The position numbers and the translations under genes were made by a program. Source: Allomyces arbusculus (taxonomy: Eukaryota; Blastocladiomycota; Blastocladiomycetes; Blastocladiales; Blastocladiaceae). From it: a stretch of 64,000 bases of DNA. The stretch's first letter is position 1. Every line of letters begins with the position of its first letter. A model generated the notes under the pieces. The model had not been told where the DNA came from. It made no database searches and worked only from the letters and a program-made list of their open reading frames with translations. The DNA lies in the NCBI GenBank assembly GCA_027604705.1, contig JADHYV010000091.1, positions 302 through 64,301 on the forward strand, in the 5' to 3' direction. Positions 10,169 through 22,242 of this stretch are shown here, piece after piece.

Positions 10169-10245
10169 ACAAGCAACTGCCTGACCAGGCCTGACCAGCG
10201 ATCACGAAACAATCTCATGTTGAACGAAAACTTCACCCCTTGAAT

Positions 10246-11382
10246 CTAGCCCTCGCGATCCACCGTCCCACTTGGCCCCTTCCCCACCCTCTGACGCGCC
10301 TCCAGCTCTGGCGTCAGCGGCACCACCGCCCTTGCTGGTGCGCGCACCTGCCACCCAGCACGCCACTCATCCACGGTCATCCCGCGCTGCATCCGCCACC
10401 AGTCCGGTACCCGCCACAAGGTCGGTTTCGGCTCGAGCGTTTCAATCCAATGCGCGTGAATCTTGCCGTGCCGATCAAACGTGTACACGCACCGGCCCTC
10501 ATACACACGCAGCACACGTTCGAGCGCGGCCGTTGAGCCGCCGCCCGTCGCCAAGACGACACCCCACCACCGCCACCGCGGCACGCCCGTGAAAAGGAAC
10601 GACACGCGCAGCGCCCCATCATCCGGGTCCGGATCACTCGACTCGGATTCGGACTCGGGGGTGACCGACCGCGCGGCCTTGTTTTGCTGCACGCTCGTGA
10701 GGACCAAGTGCGGGTCCACGAACCAGATGCGGAGCGCGCAGCGGAGGATTCGCGCGCCGAGGAGGTACTGCGTGCGTCCGCGCAAGTGCGTGCCCGTGTG
10801 CGGGTCGTAGAACCGCATCGAGGGCGCGTAAATGGTCGTGTCGTGTAAACCCCACTCGCAGTAGGTCTCGAGTTCTTGCGTGAGCGTCCACGTGCATCGG
10901 CCCATGGTCAGGTCCCGGTCGCGACGTTGCCGCGCGCGACGCGCCGACTCGCTGTTCGGGTCGTCCGGGTCCGGGTCGTTGCTGTACATGAGTGTGGTGG
11001 TCGTGCGTGACGGTGCAAGTCGGAGTTCGATGGGCAACAGTGGTTGGTGGTTGGTACTTGGCGCGTGGGCAGAGATTGCGGGAGGCTCAGCATGGTTCGC
11101 TCCAGCTTGTCGCGTGGCCGCACGCGATCCGTCCGCGGCAGCGGCACGAAAAGGTTGCGAATCAGCGCGAGCGTTCGGTTCAGCGGGCGGCACGACGGGA
11201 ACAGGAGTCGGGCGCCGAGATTCGACATGTAGGTAGCGACATGGCGATGCTGCGGGATTGACAAAGGCCCAGATCGACGGTACCGCACGACACGGCAGTT
11301 GAGCGGCGACGGCGCGCCGCAGGCAGCACGTTGCAGCAGGTCGTGCGGGCGCGGCGAGCGAGCTGGTCGCGAGATGGAGCAT
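10246..11382 (-). CDS. DUF2358/C6orf136-like mitochondrial protein
   Basis: Single-exon 378-aa protein. The N-terminus is rich in Arg, Ala and Ser without acids for about 60 residues, as in mitochondrial presequences. The conserved part (about 155-335) has CEWGLHDTTIYAPSMRFYDP, GRTQYLLGARILRCALRIWF and a C-terminal GRCVYTFDRHGKIHAHWIE, the pattern of the SnoaL/NTF2-like DUF2358 family (human C6orf136). An acidic insert (ESESESSDPDPDDG) interrupts the fold between strands. Molecular function of the family is not established. It lies downstream of the GPI-protein gene on the same strand. Confidence 0.6.
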   Translation of the reverse strand: MLHLATSSLAAPARPAATCCLRRAVAAQLPCRAVPSIWAFVNPAASPCRYLHVESRRPTPVPVVPPAEPNARADSQPFRAAAADGSRAATRQAGANHAEPPAISAHAPSTNHQPLLPIELRLAPSRTTTTLMYSNDPDPDDPNSESARRARQRRDRDLTMGRCTWTLTQELETYCEWGLHDTTIYAPSMRFYDPHTGTHLRGRTQYLLGARILRCALRIWFVDPHLVLTSVQQNKAARSVTPESESESSDPDPDDGALRVSFLFTGVPRWRWWGVVLATGGGSTAALERVLRVYEGRCVYTFDRHGKIHAHWIETLEPKPTLWRVPDWWRMQRGMTVDEWRAGWQVRAPARAVVPLTPELEARQRVGKGPSGTVDREG

Positions 11383-11837
11383 CGTGGCCGAGGATGGCAG
11401 ACAAATTATTCAGGGCTGATTTCGTTCAAATCAAACACGATCGGCAACCTTCACGTGCTCGACCACAATCAAGTTTGCAAGCTCAAGCTGGCAGCAAATG
11501 TCGCTTTGAAAAATTGATGCGATCCGCCATCCTCCTCGCCGCGCAGGTCAGGAAATAATGGAGGCGAAATGGCACGTTCTGTTCACAGATGAATAGACGA
11601 AGGTCGTGCGACGGCCGACAGCGCGCGCGCCGGGCCAAAGCAAAAGCAAGACGAAACGAAAAAAAACGAGAAAGACAGCAACAGAAACAAGGCACGCCGA
11701 GGCAGGGTGAAGCAAGAGAAAATAAGACTCGGCACACAAGTCGAGGTCATGGCCGTGAGCAAACGAGGCGGGAACAATGCACAATGAGGGAACTTTGGTA
11801 CAAAAACGGCATCCACGCGGGCGCGCAAGGTGCCGCT
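11383..11837. other. Intergenic region
   Basis: 455 bp between two minus-strand genes. An A-rich purine stretch at 11640-11720 (AAGCAAAAGCAAGACG-like) lies just 3' of the surface-protein stop and probably belongs to its 3' UTR and termination region. Nothing else seen. Confidence 0.55.
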
Positions 11838-12473
11838 TTACATGACGATGAAGGCCGCGCCGAGCACCACGGGCACAACCGCCGCGACGAACGCCGACCC
11901 GGCAAGGTGCATGGCGCCGTTATCGCCAAACACGGACCGATTGATGATCGACTCGGTCGACTGCGGAGGAGGCGACGTGAACGGATCCGGAATCACGACA
12001 GTCGGCGTCGACGATGACGACGGCGACGTAGAGTTGCCGTTCGACGTGTTGTTGCCGTTGGTCGTCGAGTTGCCGTTGGACGTGGAGTTGCTGCTCTTGT
12101 TGTCGGAGCTCTTCGAGTCGGTGTTTTTGCTGTCAGAGCTCTTGGTGTCGGTGTTCTTCGAGTCGGAGCTCTTGCTGTCCGAGTTGCTGCTGCCGGTCGA
12201 GGCGGGGGCCGAGGACTTGGCCGTGGCAGTGCCCGTGTTGGCGGGCGCGTCGGCAGCCTAGTGGAAGACACGCGAGATCGCGTCAGCGTCAGCTACTCAA
12301 ACTGCCACCTCGTTGCGGGCGCATGCGGGGGCCATCTCGTGGTGCAGAGAACGCTTGGGCACGGAACAAGGGATCTGTCTCCATACCAGCGTCGCGGGAG
12401 CGGAAATGGCCAAGAGAGCAATGGCCACGACGGCGAGCCATACGGCCAAGGTCAAGAGCGACGAGCGGGCCAT
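11838..12473 (-). CDS. Small GPI-anchored Ser/Thr/Asn-rich surface protein
   Basis: 168 aa from exons 12473..12387 and 12257..11838 (129-bp phase-0 intron, donor GTATGG, acceptor CACTAG). Exon 1 encodes a clear signal peptide (MARSSLLTLAVWLAVVAIAL and ISAPAT). The mature part is a serine/asparagine/threonine linker with a near-perfect repeat SSDSKNTD/TKSSDSKN, then NSTSNGNSTTNGNN with several N-x-S/T sites. After VVIPDPFTSPPPQ comes a C-terminal hydrophobic tail following a small-residue zone (LAGSAFVAAVVPVVLGAAF), the arrangement of a GPI-attachment signal. Likely a cell-wall or plasma-membrane mannoprotein-like molecule; no enzymatic domain. Confidence 0.72.
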
Positions 12474-13811
12474 TTTTATGTCGACTAGTGGTGGCACGGG
12501 TCCGACACAGGTCAGTTGCCATGTCCACGATACGCGATGGGGGAGGCGAGTCCATTGTCCCCGCATTGCGGGCCGATGAGCAACCAAGGGCACAGCGCTT
12601 ACGGTGGACAGTATTTTCTCGGCAACAGATGTGCCACCGACCTTGATGCGGTGGGGTGTCGTTGTAATAGTCTGGCCGCGTTTGTGCGAGCAGGAGCCGG
12701 GTAGTGGTCAGAGCAGCAGGCGACCCACGGGTTGAATGAGGACTGGCAGCGACGGGGGGCGGGGCCGGTCCAATCAATTGCAGCTAGTCGTGGTCGCGGT
12801 GTTGCTGCCGCGTTGTCGTTGTCGGTGACGTTGTCGTAGTGCGGTGGGATGGTTTGACGTTGCTGGCGATGGTTGTCGAAGTCGCAGCCCGCGGCCTGTG
12901 CAGCGCAGCGCGCAGCAAGACAACCGGCGGTGGCGCGGCGCGGCTGCGGTGGATGAGCGGCCTGCCGGTGATGGTTCTGGCAGGCCGCCGCGCCGCTGCG
13001 CAGCGCTTCGCGTCAGGATGGTTGTGACAGATTCAACTTCGTGAACCTGCAGCCCGCCCGCAACTGCGTGGCCGCTCCTCGCGAATCCCCGAGTCCGCTG
13101 TCTTGTCGCGAACCGCTGCCGCCGTCCTCATCGTCGTCGTGACTGCCACGAGCAGCGTCCACGCGCGCTCCCGACGCGACACAATGCGACACGACTTGGC
13201 GCACACGGTCAGCAGCAGCAGCTACCACACTTCTCCAAGAGTCAGCCGCGCGATGGGACTGATTCCGAGCAAGAACCGTGGGATTGGGAACGTGCATTGG
13301 CACTTGCTCGTTTTGGACCAGGCGCTCACGCCGGCCACCTTCCCACCAAACGATGGTGCCCCGGCCCAAGTTCGCAGTCACGGGCTCCGGCTTCCACGCC
13401 GTCCACGCACGCGCGCGCCCGACAGCGGCACACGGCACGTCGGCCGTTGAGCGTCGCTCGCTCGCGCTTTGAGTTGGCTGCCCGCTCTCGTCGGCACGAC
13501 CGCCCGCTCTCCGCTCGCCTCTCCCTCTCGCAGACAGAGTCTGTCGTCCATCCCGTTTGCGACGAGCACGCGGCTCCTGCACGCGCGCGCCCATTTCATT
13601 CGCTTCTCTCGTCTTGTCCTGCCAAGCCGTCGCGTTGGACCAGCCGCTCGCTCGTTCACGCGGATCCTCCCTGCCTTCTTGCACGACGCTGGCCCTTCTC
13701 CATCGAGCCTTGGCGCCTTCAAGTCGCCTTGCGCGATCCGCCTGCACGGCGCGCACCTGAAGTGACCCTCCTCAACGCCAACGATCGAGCCCTCAAGCCG
13801 CCAAGTCAACC
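12474..13811. other. Divergent intergenic region
   Basis: 1.3 kb between two divergently transcribed genes. Long antisense frames cross it (for example 13756..13013, minus) but their translations are Arg/Gly/Ala-biased and domain-free. The 300 bp before 13812 are strongly pyrimidine-rich (CTCTCGC-type), as upstream of other genes here. No gene supported. Confidence 0.55.
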
Positions 13812-16800
13812 ATGATTGGCGCGCCCAACAACTCCCGAGGTGGAGGTGGTGGTAGCGCGAGCGGCAGCAGCAGCAGCAACAGCGTCGGCGCCGGCGCCGG
13901 CGCCAGCTCGACTCCGCCCACGTCGGCCGCCGCCACCGTGCGCGCGCACCGCACAAGCACGGCCACGATCCGGTCCTCGGCGTCGTCGTCCTACCGCGCC
14001 GCTGCGCACCAGCAGTACCTGCAGCAGGCCACTTTCCACAACGTCTACCGGCCCGTCCCGCCCAACGCACCACAAAAGCCGCACCCGCACCACCAGCAGT
14101 CGTCGACCGTCTCGGCCGCGTCCAACTTCCCGTCCCCGCCCACGGGCGGCGCGCAGTACGCGACCGGATCGGTCCCCGCGCGCGTCGCCGTCCCTCCCGC
14201 ATTCGCTGCGGCGGCTGCGGCCGCACGGCACGCGGCCGCGCACGGGATCGGCCCGCGGCCCGCGGCATCGACAACGCGGTTGCGCACGGACCATCACCAT
14301 CGGCACTCAGCATCGGACCCGACGGGCAGTAGCGACCACCACGGGCCCTCTGCCGGCGAAGACTCAGGCCATGGATCGTCGTCGTCGTCGTCGGGCACGT
14401 TGCTCCCGTCCGTGTTTTTCCAAAGTGCTGCGTTCCCGGGCAACTATGCGCTCGTGCGCACGTCCGAGAGCCGGTGCGAGTTTTTGCCTGTGGTGCCGTC
14501 GGCCCCGTCCAAGGCAGTCCTGGCTGCGTCCAAGCGCGCAGCTGCGCGCGCACGGCGTCGGATCACGCTCATCAAGCCGTCCAAGCACTCGCTCCGCGGT
14601 CGGCCGGCCGTGCTCATGGCCGCGGAAACCGCCGAGGAGGCCGCAGCCGCCGAGGAAGAGGCCGAGGACGAGCTGGCGAGTCTGCCGGGCGATAAGCGCG
14701 ACAATGGCGGCGACGAGGGTGAGAACGATCTGCACCACGCCGACGAGCCAAGTGACGAGGAGCAGGACCTCGACGACGAGGCCGCCGCTGAACCCGAACC
14801 GGTTCCGCGGCACCCGTGGGGCAGCGAGTTTTTGCTGCTCGAGTACCGCCGCGGCGCCAAGCCCGCGCCCGTGACGCGCGAGACGGTCAAGAATGGGCTG
14901 CCCGTTTTGATTTGCGCGCGGCATGGTCTCATGGGTTTGCGCCGCGACTTGGCCGAGGCCGAAGGTCGCCCGGCGTCTTTGATTGACGAGGAGGCCGGCA
15001 AGGCGTCGGCTGATGCCCTCGCGCCGCAGTTTATCGGGTTCAAGGATTCGGGCACGCTTTTTACGATCCAGTACCCGACGTCCAAGACGCTGTTTACCAT
15101 TGAGGTTCGTACTGATCAATTTTTGCCACTATTGGTTGTCAAGTGTTGAGGCTTCTGACGCCCTGTCGGCCGTTCTCGTTCGCAGAACGTCAGCAACCAA
15201 GGCTTTTCGCTGCGTACCGACGCGGGCCAGTATCTGTGCGTGTCCGAGCGGCATTTGTCGACGACCCTCTCGCCGACCAACAATGCGTGCACGTTCCGGT
15301 TCATTTTTGTCAAGAACCCACGCGATCCGTTTGGCCATGCCGCTGCCGGCCGTCCCATTGCCTCCTCGTCGTCACGTCCTGTCTCGACCACCACCTCGAT
15401 CGGTGTCCCGCTCACGTCGCGCCGCGCCGTGAGTATGATCGCGCCGGGCACCGGCACCATGAACTCGACCGCCGCCAACACGCCCACGACCCCCGCGGGT
15501 TACTCGATGCGCACGCCCACGAGCGCCGCCGACAGTGCCGCCGGGTCGTTTGCACGTATGAGTCTCAACGGCTCCGTAGTCGTGCCGCCGCCCATGCGAA
15601 ACCACGCACGGCACCAGCAGACCTCGTCGTCGTACTACACGCCGCCCGCGGCTATGGCCGCTGCGGATATGATGACGCCGCCGCGGCACAGCCAAGTCGC
15701 GCCGCCCGCCCCAGGACCGCATGCGGCCATGATGACTAACCGCGTGTCGGGTGAAATTGCCATGACGGTGACGGGACCCGTACCGGCGCTGTCGCGCTCG
15801 ATGGGTGGTGGTGGGAATACCGCGCCGCCGATGCCGTCGGTGCCCAAGGAGTGGCTCACGGGACCCGCGGGACCGCCGCCGCTCCCGCCGTTGCCTGGCG
15901 CGGGTGGTGCGGCCGGTGGCAAGAATAATCTGCTGACCAAGGTTGCGTACCGCGTCGCGATTCAGGATTCCAAGTCGCGCGTGCTGATTTGCGACCCGCT
16001 CGTCAAGCCGCGGCGCATGGCGAACTTGCGCGGCGGTGGCAACGACCACCATCACCATTACGACGAGGTCGCGAGTCACCGCAGTCGCAGCAGCGGCAGT
16101 TCGCGCGGGTCGCGCAATGATCCGTACGTGTTGCGGCTTGCCAGCGTCAAGGACCACAGCGACTCGCGCATCTTGTTCTTCCACGTGTTGGTCCTGCCCG
16201 AGGGCCATTTGGACGACACGTCGTCTGTGCGCACGCATGACAGCAACGCGTCAATTCGCGCCGATACGTCCTCGGTGGCAGCCTCGCGGCTCGACGAGCA
16301 GCTCAAATACGCGTCGGCGCTCGACTTGCTCGATCCGGCCCCGAAGCGCGTCATGTTCCGCAGTTCCGATGGGCGGTACCTGGCCGTGCGCATGCCCGCG
16401 GGGTACCACCAGTCGCGCCCGCGGCGGCCCGGGTCCGGACCACAAGTCCTGGCCAACCATCATCCGGGCGGGTCAATGCATATCAAGCCCGCGAGCGTGC
16501 AGGTGTTGGGCAGTGACGACGAGGACGACGACGATACGACCGCGGCCTCGGACGATGAACTCGAAGGGATCGGGTCGCTGGTGCTGACGTCGCGGCCGAC
16601 GGCCGCGGGGGTGTGGCGGTACACGCAGTTGCCGCACTCGCCGCTGTCGTTTTCGCTGCAGTCGAATGTCCTGCGGACGTACCTCTCGGTGCATACGCCC
16701 GGGCCCGTCGCTGCTCTGCCCGCGAAGTCGGTCTTGTCGCGCGCCTTGGCCGGGATGGGCCGGTCGGCGTCGCCCGCGAATAACGCGGCTGCGGCGAGTA

Positions 16801-17630
16801 CGACGACGTTGCAGGCAACGGCCACGACGGTCGGTGTGCGCGAGGCACTGACCCTGTTTGTGCCGCCGACGTTGCAGCAGGCTATTGCGCTGCAAGCTGC
16901 ACGTGGGCCCCCGCGGAATGCGACGTATTTGGCCATGGCCATCACGGGAGCGTCGCTCATGGGCGCCACAGCCGGGATCGTGAATATGGTCATCAATGCC
17001 AACCGGCCCGTGAACAACTCGGCGTCGTCTGCCGCACACGCGGACTCGGCGGCGGCCGGTGCGCATGGTGGTGCTGCCGCGGCGCCCACAGGGACCACAG
17101 TCACGAACGGAACGACCACTGCTACGAGCGCTGCGGCTGCGGACGCCGCGACGCATCATACGGTTGCGACGACGGCGACTGTTGCCACGCCGTACGGGGC
17201 CGTTGACGCGAGCGTGCACCCGGGTGACACCGTGTCCAACGTGCACATCGACCCGGGGCTCGACGCGGCGGCCAACCACGACGCCACGGCCTCGGCCACG
17301 GCCTCGACCTCGGCGCCGCACCCGTTCGACGGCCTCTCCGGCCCGTCGGTCAGCGACATTGCCAACTCGCACCCGCACGACCTGTGGTCGTCGCAGCCGA
17401 TGCCCGGCAGTTCCAGTGCTGCCGCGCACGACGCCGACGTAGATTCCGCGGCGATGCTTCCGCCGGCGCACGCTGATGTGGACACGGCGCATTATTACTC
17501 GGTCGCCGACTTGCACGCGGCTGGGAGCGAAATGCATTACATGGATGCGCACCAGTACCACCACGATCCGAGCATGTACGACACGATGCACCATGACCAG
17601 TATAACCCTGCGTCGTCGGTGCATTTCTGA
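13812..17630 (+). CDS. Large protein with fascin/beta-trefoil-like motifs and a C-terminal hydrophobic segment
   Basis: Exons 13812..15104 and 15186..17630 (81-bp phase-0 intron) give 1,245 aa. The first 200 residues are Ser/Gly/Ala/His-rich and disordered; an acidic, Glu/Asp-rich segment follows. Between the disordered parts are ordered blocks with recurring F-x-L-x-T/S-x-x-G-x-Y-L motifs: GFSLRTDAGQYLCVSE, VMFRSSDGRYLAVRM and LSFSLQSNVLRTYLSV. These resemble the repeats of fascin-like beta-trefoils. Near residue 1000-1040 a helix-like hydrophobic stretch (TYLAMAITGASLMGATAGIV) may be a membrane segment, followed by an Ala/His/Asp-rich tail. I do not recognise an orthologue; the beta-trefoil reading is inference. 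Confidence 0.7.
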
Positions 17631-18178
17631 GTGCATGATCCCGGCGCGTCGGATGTTGATGCGGGGATGGAGTCGGACCTGGACGTGGACGACAACCCGA
17701 CAGCGGAGTTGAAGCGAGACCGGCGAGAGAAGCGTGCCGGATGGAATTGCTGTCGCGGATGTCCGTTTTGACTTGGAGTCGTGTCGTTTTTGCTGGTCGA
17801 CCTTTTGGTTTTGTCTCGTTGTGTTTTGCCATCGCTTCTGTTTTTTCTGCCGCTGTCGACTTGTGCCCTGTTGCAACTGCCGTGTTCTGTTTTCCCTATT
17901 TTTCGTTGATCCACTTCCTCATCGCTCTACCGAACCTCTCAATTCATTTTTCTCGCTCTCTCCGCGGTAAGCCCTCTCGGTACTTGTCGTTTCCCTTTTG
18001 ATTGCTTTTGCTAGTGCCTTTTCTCGTTGTCTGTACGCCCAATACCTTGGTGATAAAGGGTCCGTTCCCTTCGCAGTTCTCCTTGAGCAATCAATCGACG
18101 ACTGGTCCAAGCGCCCAGCACCCAAAAATCAATCAACATTTTGCCTATGTAAATACCGACTCGAAACAACAAACGCGA
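17631..18178. other. Convergent intergenic region
   Basis: 548 bp between two converging genes. T-rich on the plus strand from 17770 to 18010, as expected for a 3' UTR and polyadenylation zone. No gene seen. Confidence 0.6.
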
Positions 18179-21100
18179 TCACGACTTGAACGACCCTTTG
18201 GTCATGGGCCACTGGAGGCGCACCGCGTCGGCCAACTCGGTTGGGACCCATTGCACGACCGCGTCGAGCAAGAACGCTGGATTCGTCTTCCACACCTCGA
18301 GCAGCTGGGCCTTGGATGCGACCTTCTTCACCATCAAATCCTGGACGAGCGCGAGCACGCGCTTCTGCCCGCGGTACGTGTCCTTCGTAATCGCCGACGG
18401 CTGCGTGACCCAGACGGCATTCAGCGGCGCCCACCCGGGAAACACTTTGCCCTCGAGTAAGTACCGCGCAAACCACTGTTGCACGGCCGGCGGTTTCGTG
18501 AGCGGGACCTTGGTCGTGGGCAGTTCCCACGAGAACGGCCCGATCCGCGGGACCACATGGCACGTCAACGTATCGGACTTGGCGTCGTAGGTCGGTGCCG
18601 GCATCTCGAGCGGTTTGGAGAAGACGCACAGGTCCTTCCCGACGACGGGCACCCATGCGAGGTCGACGGCGGTCACGCCCTTCATCCACACGTTGCGAGT
18701 TCCCTGCTGCAATTGTGTGAAGACCAGCGCTGACGGTCGCGCGCCCGCGAGAACCGAGTTCCGCGCGATGCAGCAAATCGCATCGTTGGCCATCGACTGG
18801 TACATGTAGTGCCGCGGCCGGTCCTCGTCGTTGAGCGGCGGGTGCGGGTGCGGGATCGCGAGCTGGTCGACGAACCCGGCCAACAGCAATTGACGGAGCA
18901 AGATGGTCTGCGTCTCGTTGGGCGGCTGCATGCGCGGGTTCATTGTGACGTGCAGCTTGGAGTTCACGTTTTGCACCATGGCCGTGAGCTGTCGCCGCAG
19001 CGCGCGAATCTCGAGCATGGCTTTCGGCCGTAACAGGTGCATCCGGCAAAACTTGGACGATCCGCCAGCGTACTCAAATGCGCCGACGAGGTTGAGTAGG
19101 AAGAGCGCGTCGCTCGTGCGTGGCTTGCCGGCAAATTTGTCCATGACCGACTTGAACAGCTGGCCGGCCATGCCAGAGCCATCGTCATCCTTGTCCTTGG
19201 CGTCGTCGTCGGCCACGTCCATTGCGTCCTCGTCGAGTTGCGCATCGGCGTCGTCAGCGTTGCCGCCCTTGTTCTTCTTGCGCTCGGCAAGCAGGCGCTT
19301 GGCCTCGTCGGGCGAGACAAACACTTCTCCAACCGAGAGCGCCGCGACAATGGCAATCGCGTACTCGATGAGCCCCTGCTGCATACCGAGCAGCAGCATC
19401 TTGGCAAACCGCGGGTGGATCGGGAATTGGCTCATTTTCGTGCCCGTCAAGGTAATGTGCCCTTGCTCGTCGAGCGCGCCAAGCGATTGCAGCAACTTCT
19501 CGGCCTTGGCCAAGTCGGTGCGGTTCGGCGGCGTCGGGAACGGGAAGTTGATGACATTGTCCATGTTCATGGCCTTGAGCTGCAAGACGACGGAATCGAT
19601 GGGCATGCGCAGAATTTCCGGCAGCGAAAACTGCTGGAACTGCTGGTCGTAGACGGCCGACGAGTAGAGCCGGTAGCAGTGGCCCGGGCCCGTACGACCT
19701 GCACGACCCGCGCGTTGGTCGGCCGAGGCTTTGGACGTCCACGATACGACAAACGACTGGATCGACGTGGCCGGATCGTAGACTTTTTCCTTGGCCTTGC
19801 CGCAGTCAACCACGTACCGGATCCCCGGAATCGTCAGCGACGTTTCGGCCACGTTGGTCGCGACGACACACAGCCGATGACCCTCGGGCACCGCGTCAAA
19901 CACCTTCATTTGCTGTTCGGTCGAGAGCAGCGAGTAGAGTGGCAGGACATGCAACGGCTGATCGGTATGGTCTTCGTCCTCAACTTCGTCGAAGTCGTCG
20001 CGCTGCGCGGGATCGTAATCCTCGTCGAGGTCTGCGTCTTGGTCGTCGTCGTCGTCCGATAACTCAAACTCGTCCTCGTCGTCTCCCTCGTCGCCCTGCG
20101 TCGTGCCCTCATCCTTGTTGGCTGACGACTCGTCGACGAGCACCGTCGTCGCGCCCTGCGTCGTCGCGCGCTCGTCCGACTTGACGCTCGCATCGACGCG
20201 CGCGTGGTTCACGAGCCCTTCGTCGACCTCGGCCATGCGGTCCTCGAGTGACGCTGTGCGGTCTTCGTCAAACGACAGCGCCGGCGCGGCACTTTTGCCC
20301 TTACCCTTGCCTTTCGGAGCGTTCTTGGCGATCTTGTCCAATTTCGCCTGCGCGATCCGCGCCCGCTCGGCCGGGTCGTACTTGCGCTTGAGCCGCGTGA
20401 TCAAATCGTAAATCTCGTTCTGGCCCGTCATGAACACGAGAATCCCGCCGGCCGGCAGTCGCGCGTGAATCTTGCACACTTTGCGGTAGGCGTCAAAGAC
20501 GTGGTCGCGCGGCGTGCGCCGGTTGAAGTGCACGGTCACTGGGAACTGGCGTGCCTGCACGTTGATGACGGGCGGCGGGACCGGGAACAAGCGTGCGTTT
20601 TCCGTGAAATCCGAAACACGCAGCGTCGCGGACATGATGATGAGCTTGAGCGGCGTGACACGCGGGTCGCGCAACGCTTGTCCGAGCTTGTCGGCGACGG
20701 CCTTTTTCTGAACCCATTCGGCGTGCAGCTGGTCGCGCAACTTGACGACACGGCTGAGCACACCGATCAGAATGTCGGTGTTGAGGTTGCGCTCGTGCGC
20801 TTCGTCGACGATCATGACCGAGTACTTGGACAGGAGCAGGTCCGATGAGACTTCCTTGAGCAGGACACCATCGGTCATGAAGTGGATGCGCGTCGAGGGG
20901 GTTGTGGTTTTCTCGAACCGGATCTGGTAGGATACTTGGTCCTTGGCGTTGAGCTCGTGTCCCACGCGCTCGGCCATGGCGACGGCCGCGACTCGCCGCG
21001 GCTGCGTAACGCCGATCCATCCGGGGAAATCTGTGAGCAGAAAGTAGAGTCTTAATGAGTGGCTCACGTCGCAATGGAAGAGCATTCGTCAGCGCGACAA

Positions 21101-22242
21101 TAAACGTACCCGAATCCGGGTGCGAGTAGCCCGCCTCGTACAAGAACTGCGGCACCTGTGTCGTCTTACCCGAACCGGTCTCACCGCACAGCACTGTGAC
21201 CGAATGCGAGTTGAGCGTCTCCATGACGCGGTCCTCCTCCTGGACGACGGGCAGGTTCAAACGCCCTTCCTGAACGGCCGCGTCGCGGTTCGGCACGACG
21301 TATACCTTGGGCTTACTCGATGCCGTGGTCGGGATCACAATCGGCTCCATGTCGCTGTCCGAGTCGTCGAGACGCCGGAATTCCTCGACGGGCACGGGCT
21401 CTTTTTTGGCCTTTTGCTTCTTGTTCTTTTTGCGCTTCTTGGCTGGTTGCGCATCGGCAGGCTCACCGTCCGAGAGGGCTGCGCCGTCGTCGGTCAGCGC
21501 GGTCATGACCGTCGGGCGAGCGGGAGCGGGTGCGACGGGGCGCACGGGGAATGCGGGCGTCGCCTCAGCCATGTCCTCGTCCTCATCGTCGTCATCCTGT
21601 GGCGACGCTGGTTTGTTGACGTAAATGTCTGTGGACGGCGTGAGGCCGAGCTTTTCCTCGGTGAGGGCGCGCTTGAGCTTTTCGCGCTTGGTCTCTTTCT
21701 GTTTCGAGCCATCGACGTTATCAGTTTCCGCTGCCGATCCAATAAGAACTCTCTAAGTAGACGCACCCCGACGCCGCGCCCGAGTTTTGCAGACGAATGT
21801 AAGAGCGAATGGTCGAACGACGAGGTTGCGAGTTGGGCAATCAAGTCAACGCGCTCCTCCTTTTTTAGCTTTCGGTTCTGATGGTCCGAAATGACAATGC
21901 ATCGCGTTAGCACGATCTTAACGAGGCAAGCGACAGCGAATCGATGCAGATGCAATGGTGAATGCGCACAATATACTGCTCGAGCCGTTTCCTCTTCTTC
22001 TTGCTCATTGGCGCAGGTTCATTCTGCACATCCGCGTGCGTCAGTTGATTCATTCATTGTTGGTCGATGGTGCTGCATGTTCTGAGTACTTTCTCGGCCT
22101 CCTGCGCCTTCTTGATTTCGGCGAGGGCGGCCGTGTCGATAATGTCGGCATTAGAGTCAATAGCTGCGGCCACGGCGGGCGTTTCGCCGCGCTTGTGCTG
22201 CCGCGCCTTGGCGTTGTAGCGCTCTTTTTTCTTGGGTTGCAT
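18179..22242 (-). CDS. DHX37: DEAH-box RNA helicase Dhr1/DHX37 (ECM16)
   Basis: Nucleolar helicase of the small-subunit processome that removes U3 snoRNA from pre-18S rRNA. Exons 22242..22090, 21877..21767, 21698..21110 and 21030..18179 give about 1,234 aa. The N-terminus MQPKKKERYNAKARQHK matches the family start; an upstream in-frame GTG is not used. Motif I GETGSGKTTQVPQF is near residue 260, motif II VDEAHERN, motif III IIMSATL, motif VI DQRAGRAGRTGPGHCYR. The long acidic insert between motifs IV and V (after KYDPAERARIAQ) is typical of DHX37. The C-terminal ratchet/OB region is intact. Small N-terminal exons were placed by family match (KKEERVDLIAQLA, LLHSSAKLG) and branch sites GCTAACG and CTGATAAC. 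Divergent from CIA2 by 306 bp. Confidence 0.93.

Larger units (their letters stand above)
6086..10245. other. Gene-poor island, 4.1 kb
   Basis: No convincing protein gene. The left part (6.1-8.7 kb) is GC-rich and includes the Ena/VASP promoter; the right part (8.76-10.24 kb) is visibly more AT-rich and unlike its neighbours. It contains a 62-bp direct repeat, a tRNA-like Pol III element, and an inverted copy of a subtelomeric repeat (separate entries). A motif close to CTCATTTTCTCCACCCT occurs at about 6840 and again at about 9817, suggesting a further old duplication. Confidence 0.6.

Noticed and set aside
6086-10245. Transposon or virus-derived coding sequence in the gene-poor island
   Set aside because: No reverse transcriptase, transposase, integrase or capsid-like segment could be recognised in any frame.
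11830-12261. Plus-strand frame rich in Leu and Val
   Set aside because: It is antisense to the Ser/Asn repeat of the GPI-anchored protein, whose signal peptide, intron and GPI tail give a coherent gene on the minus strand.
13013-13756. 247-codon minus-strand frame
   Set aside because: Arg/Gly/Ala-biased with no domain and no homologous look; overlaps the promoter side of the 13812 gene. GC-rich DNA produces such frames by chance.
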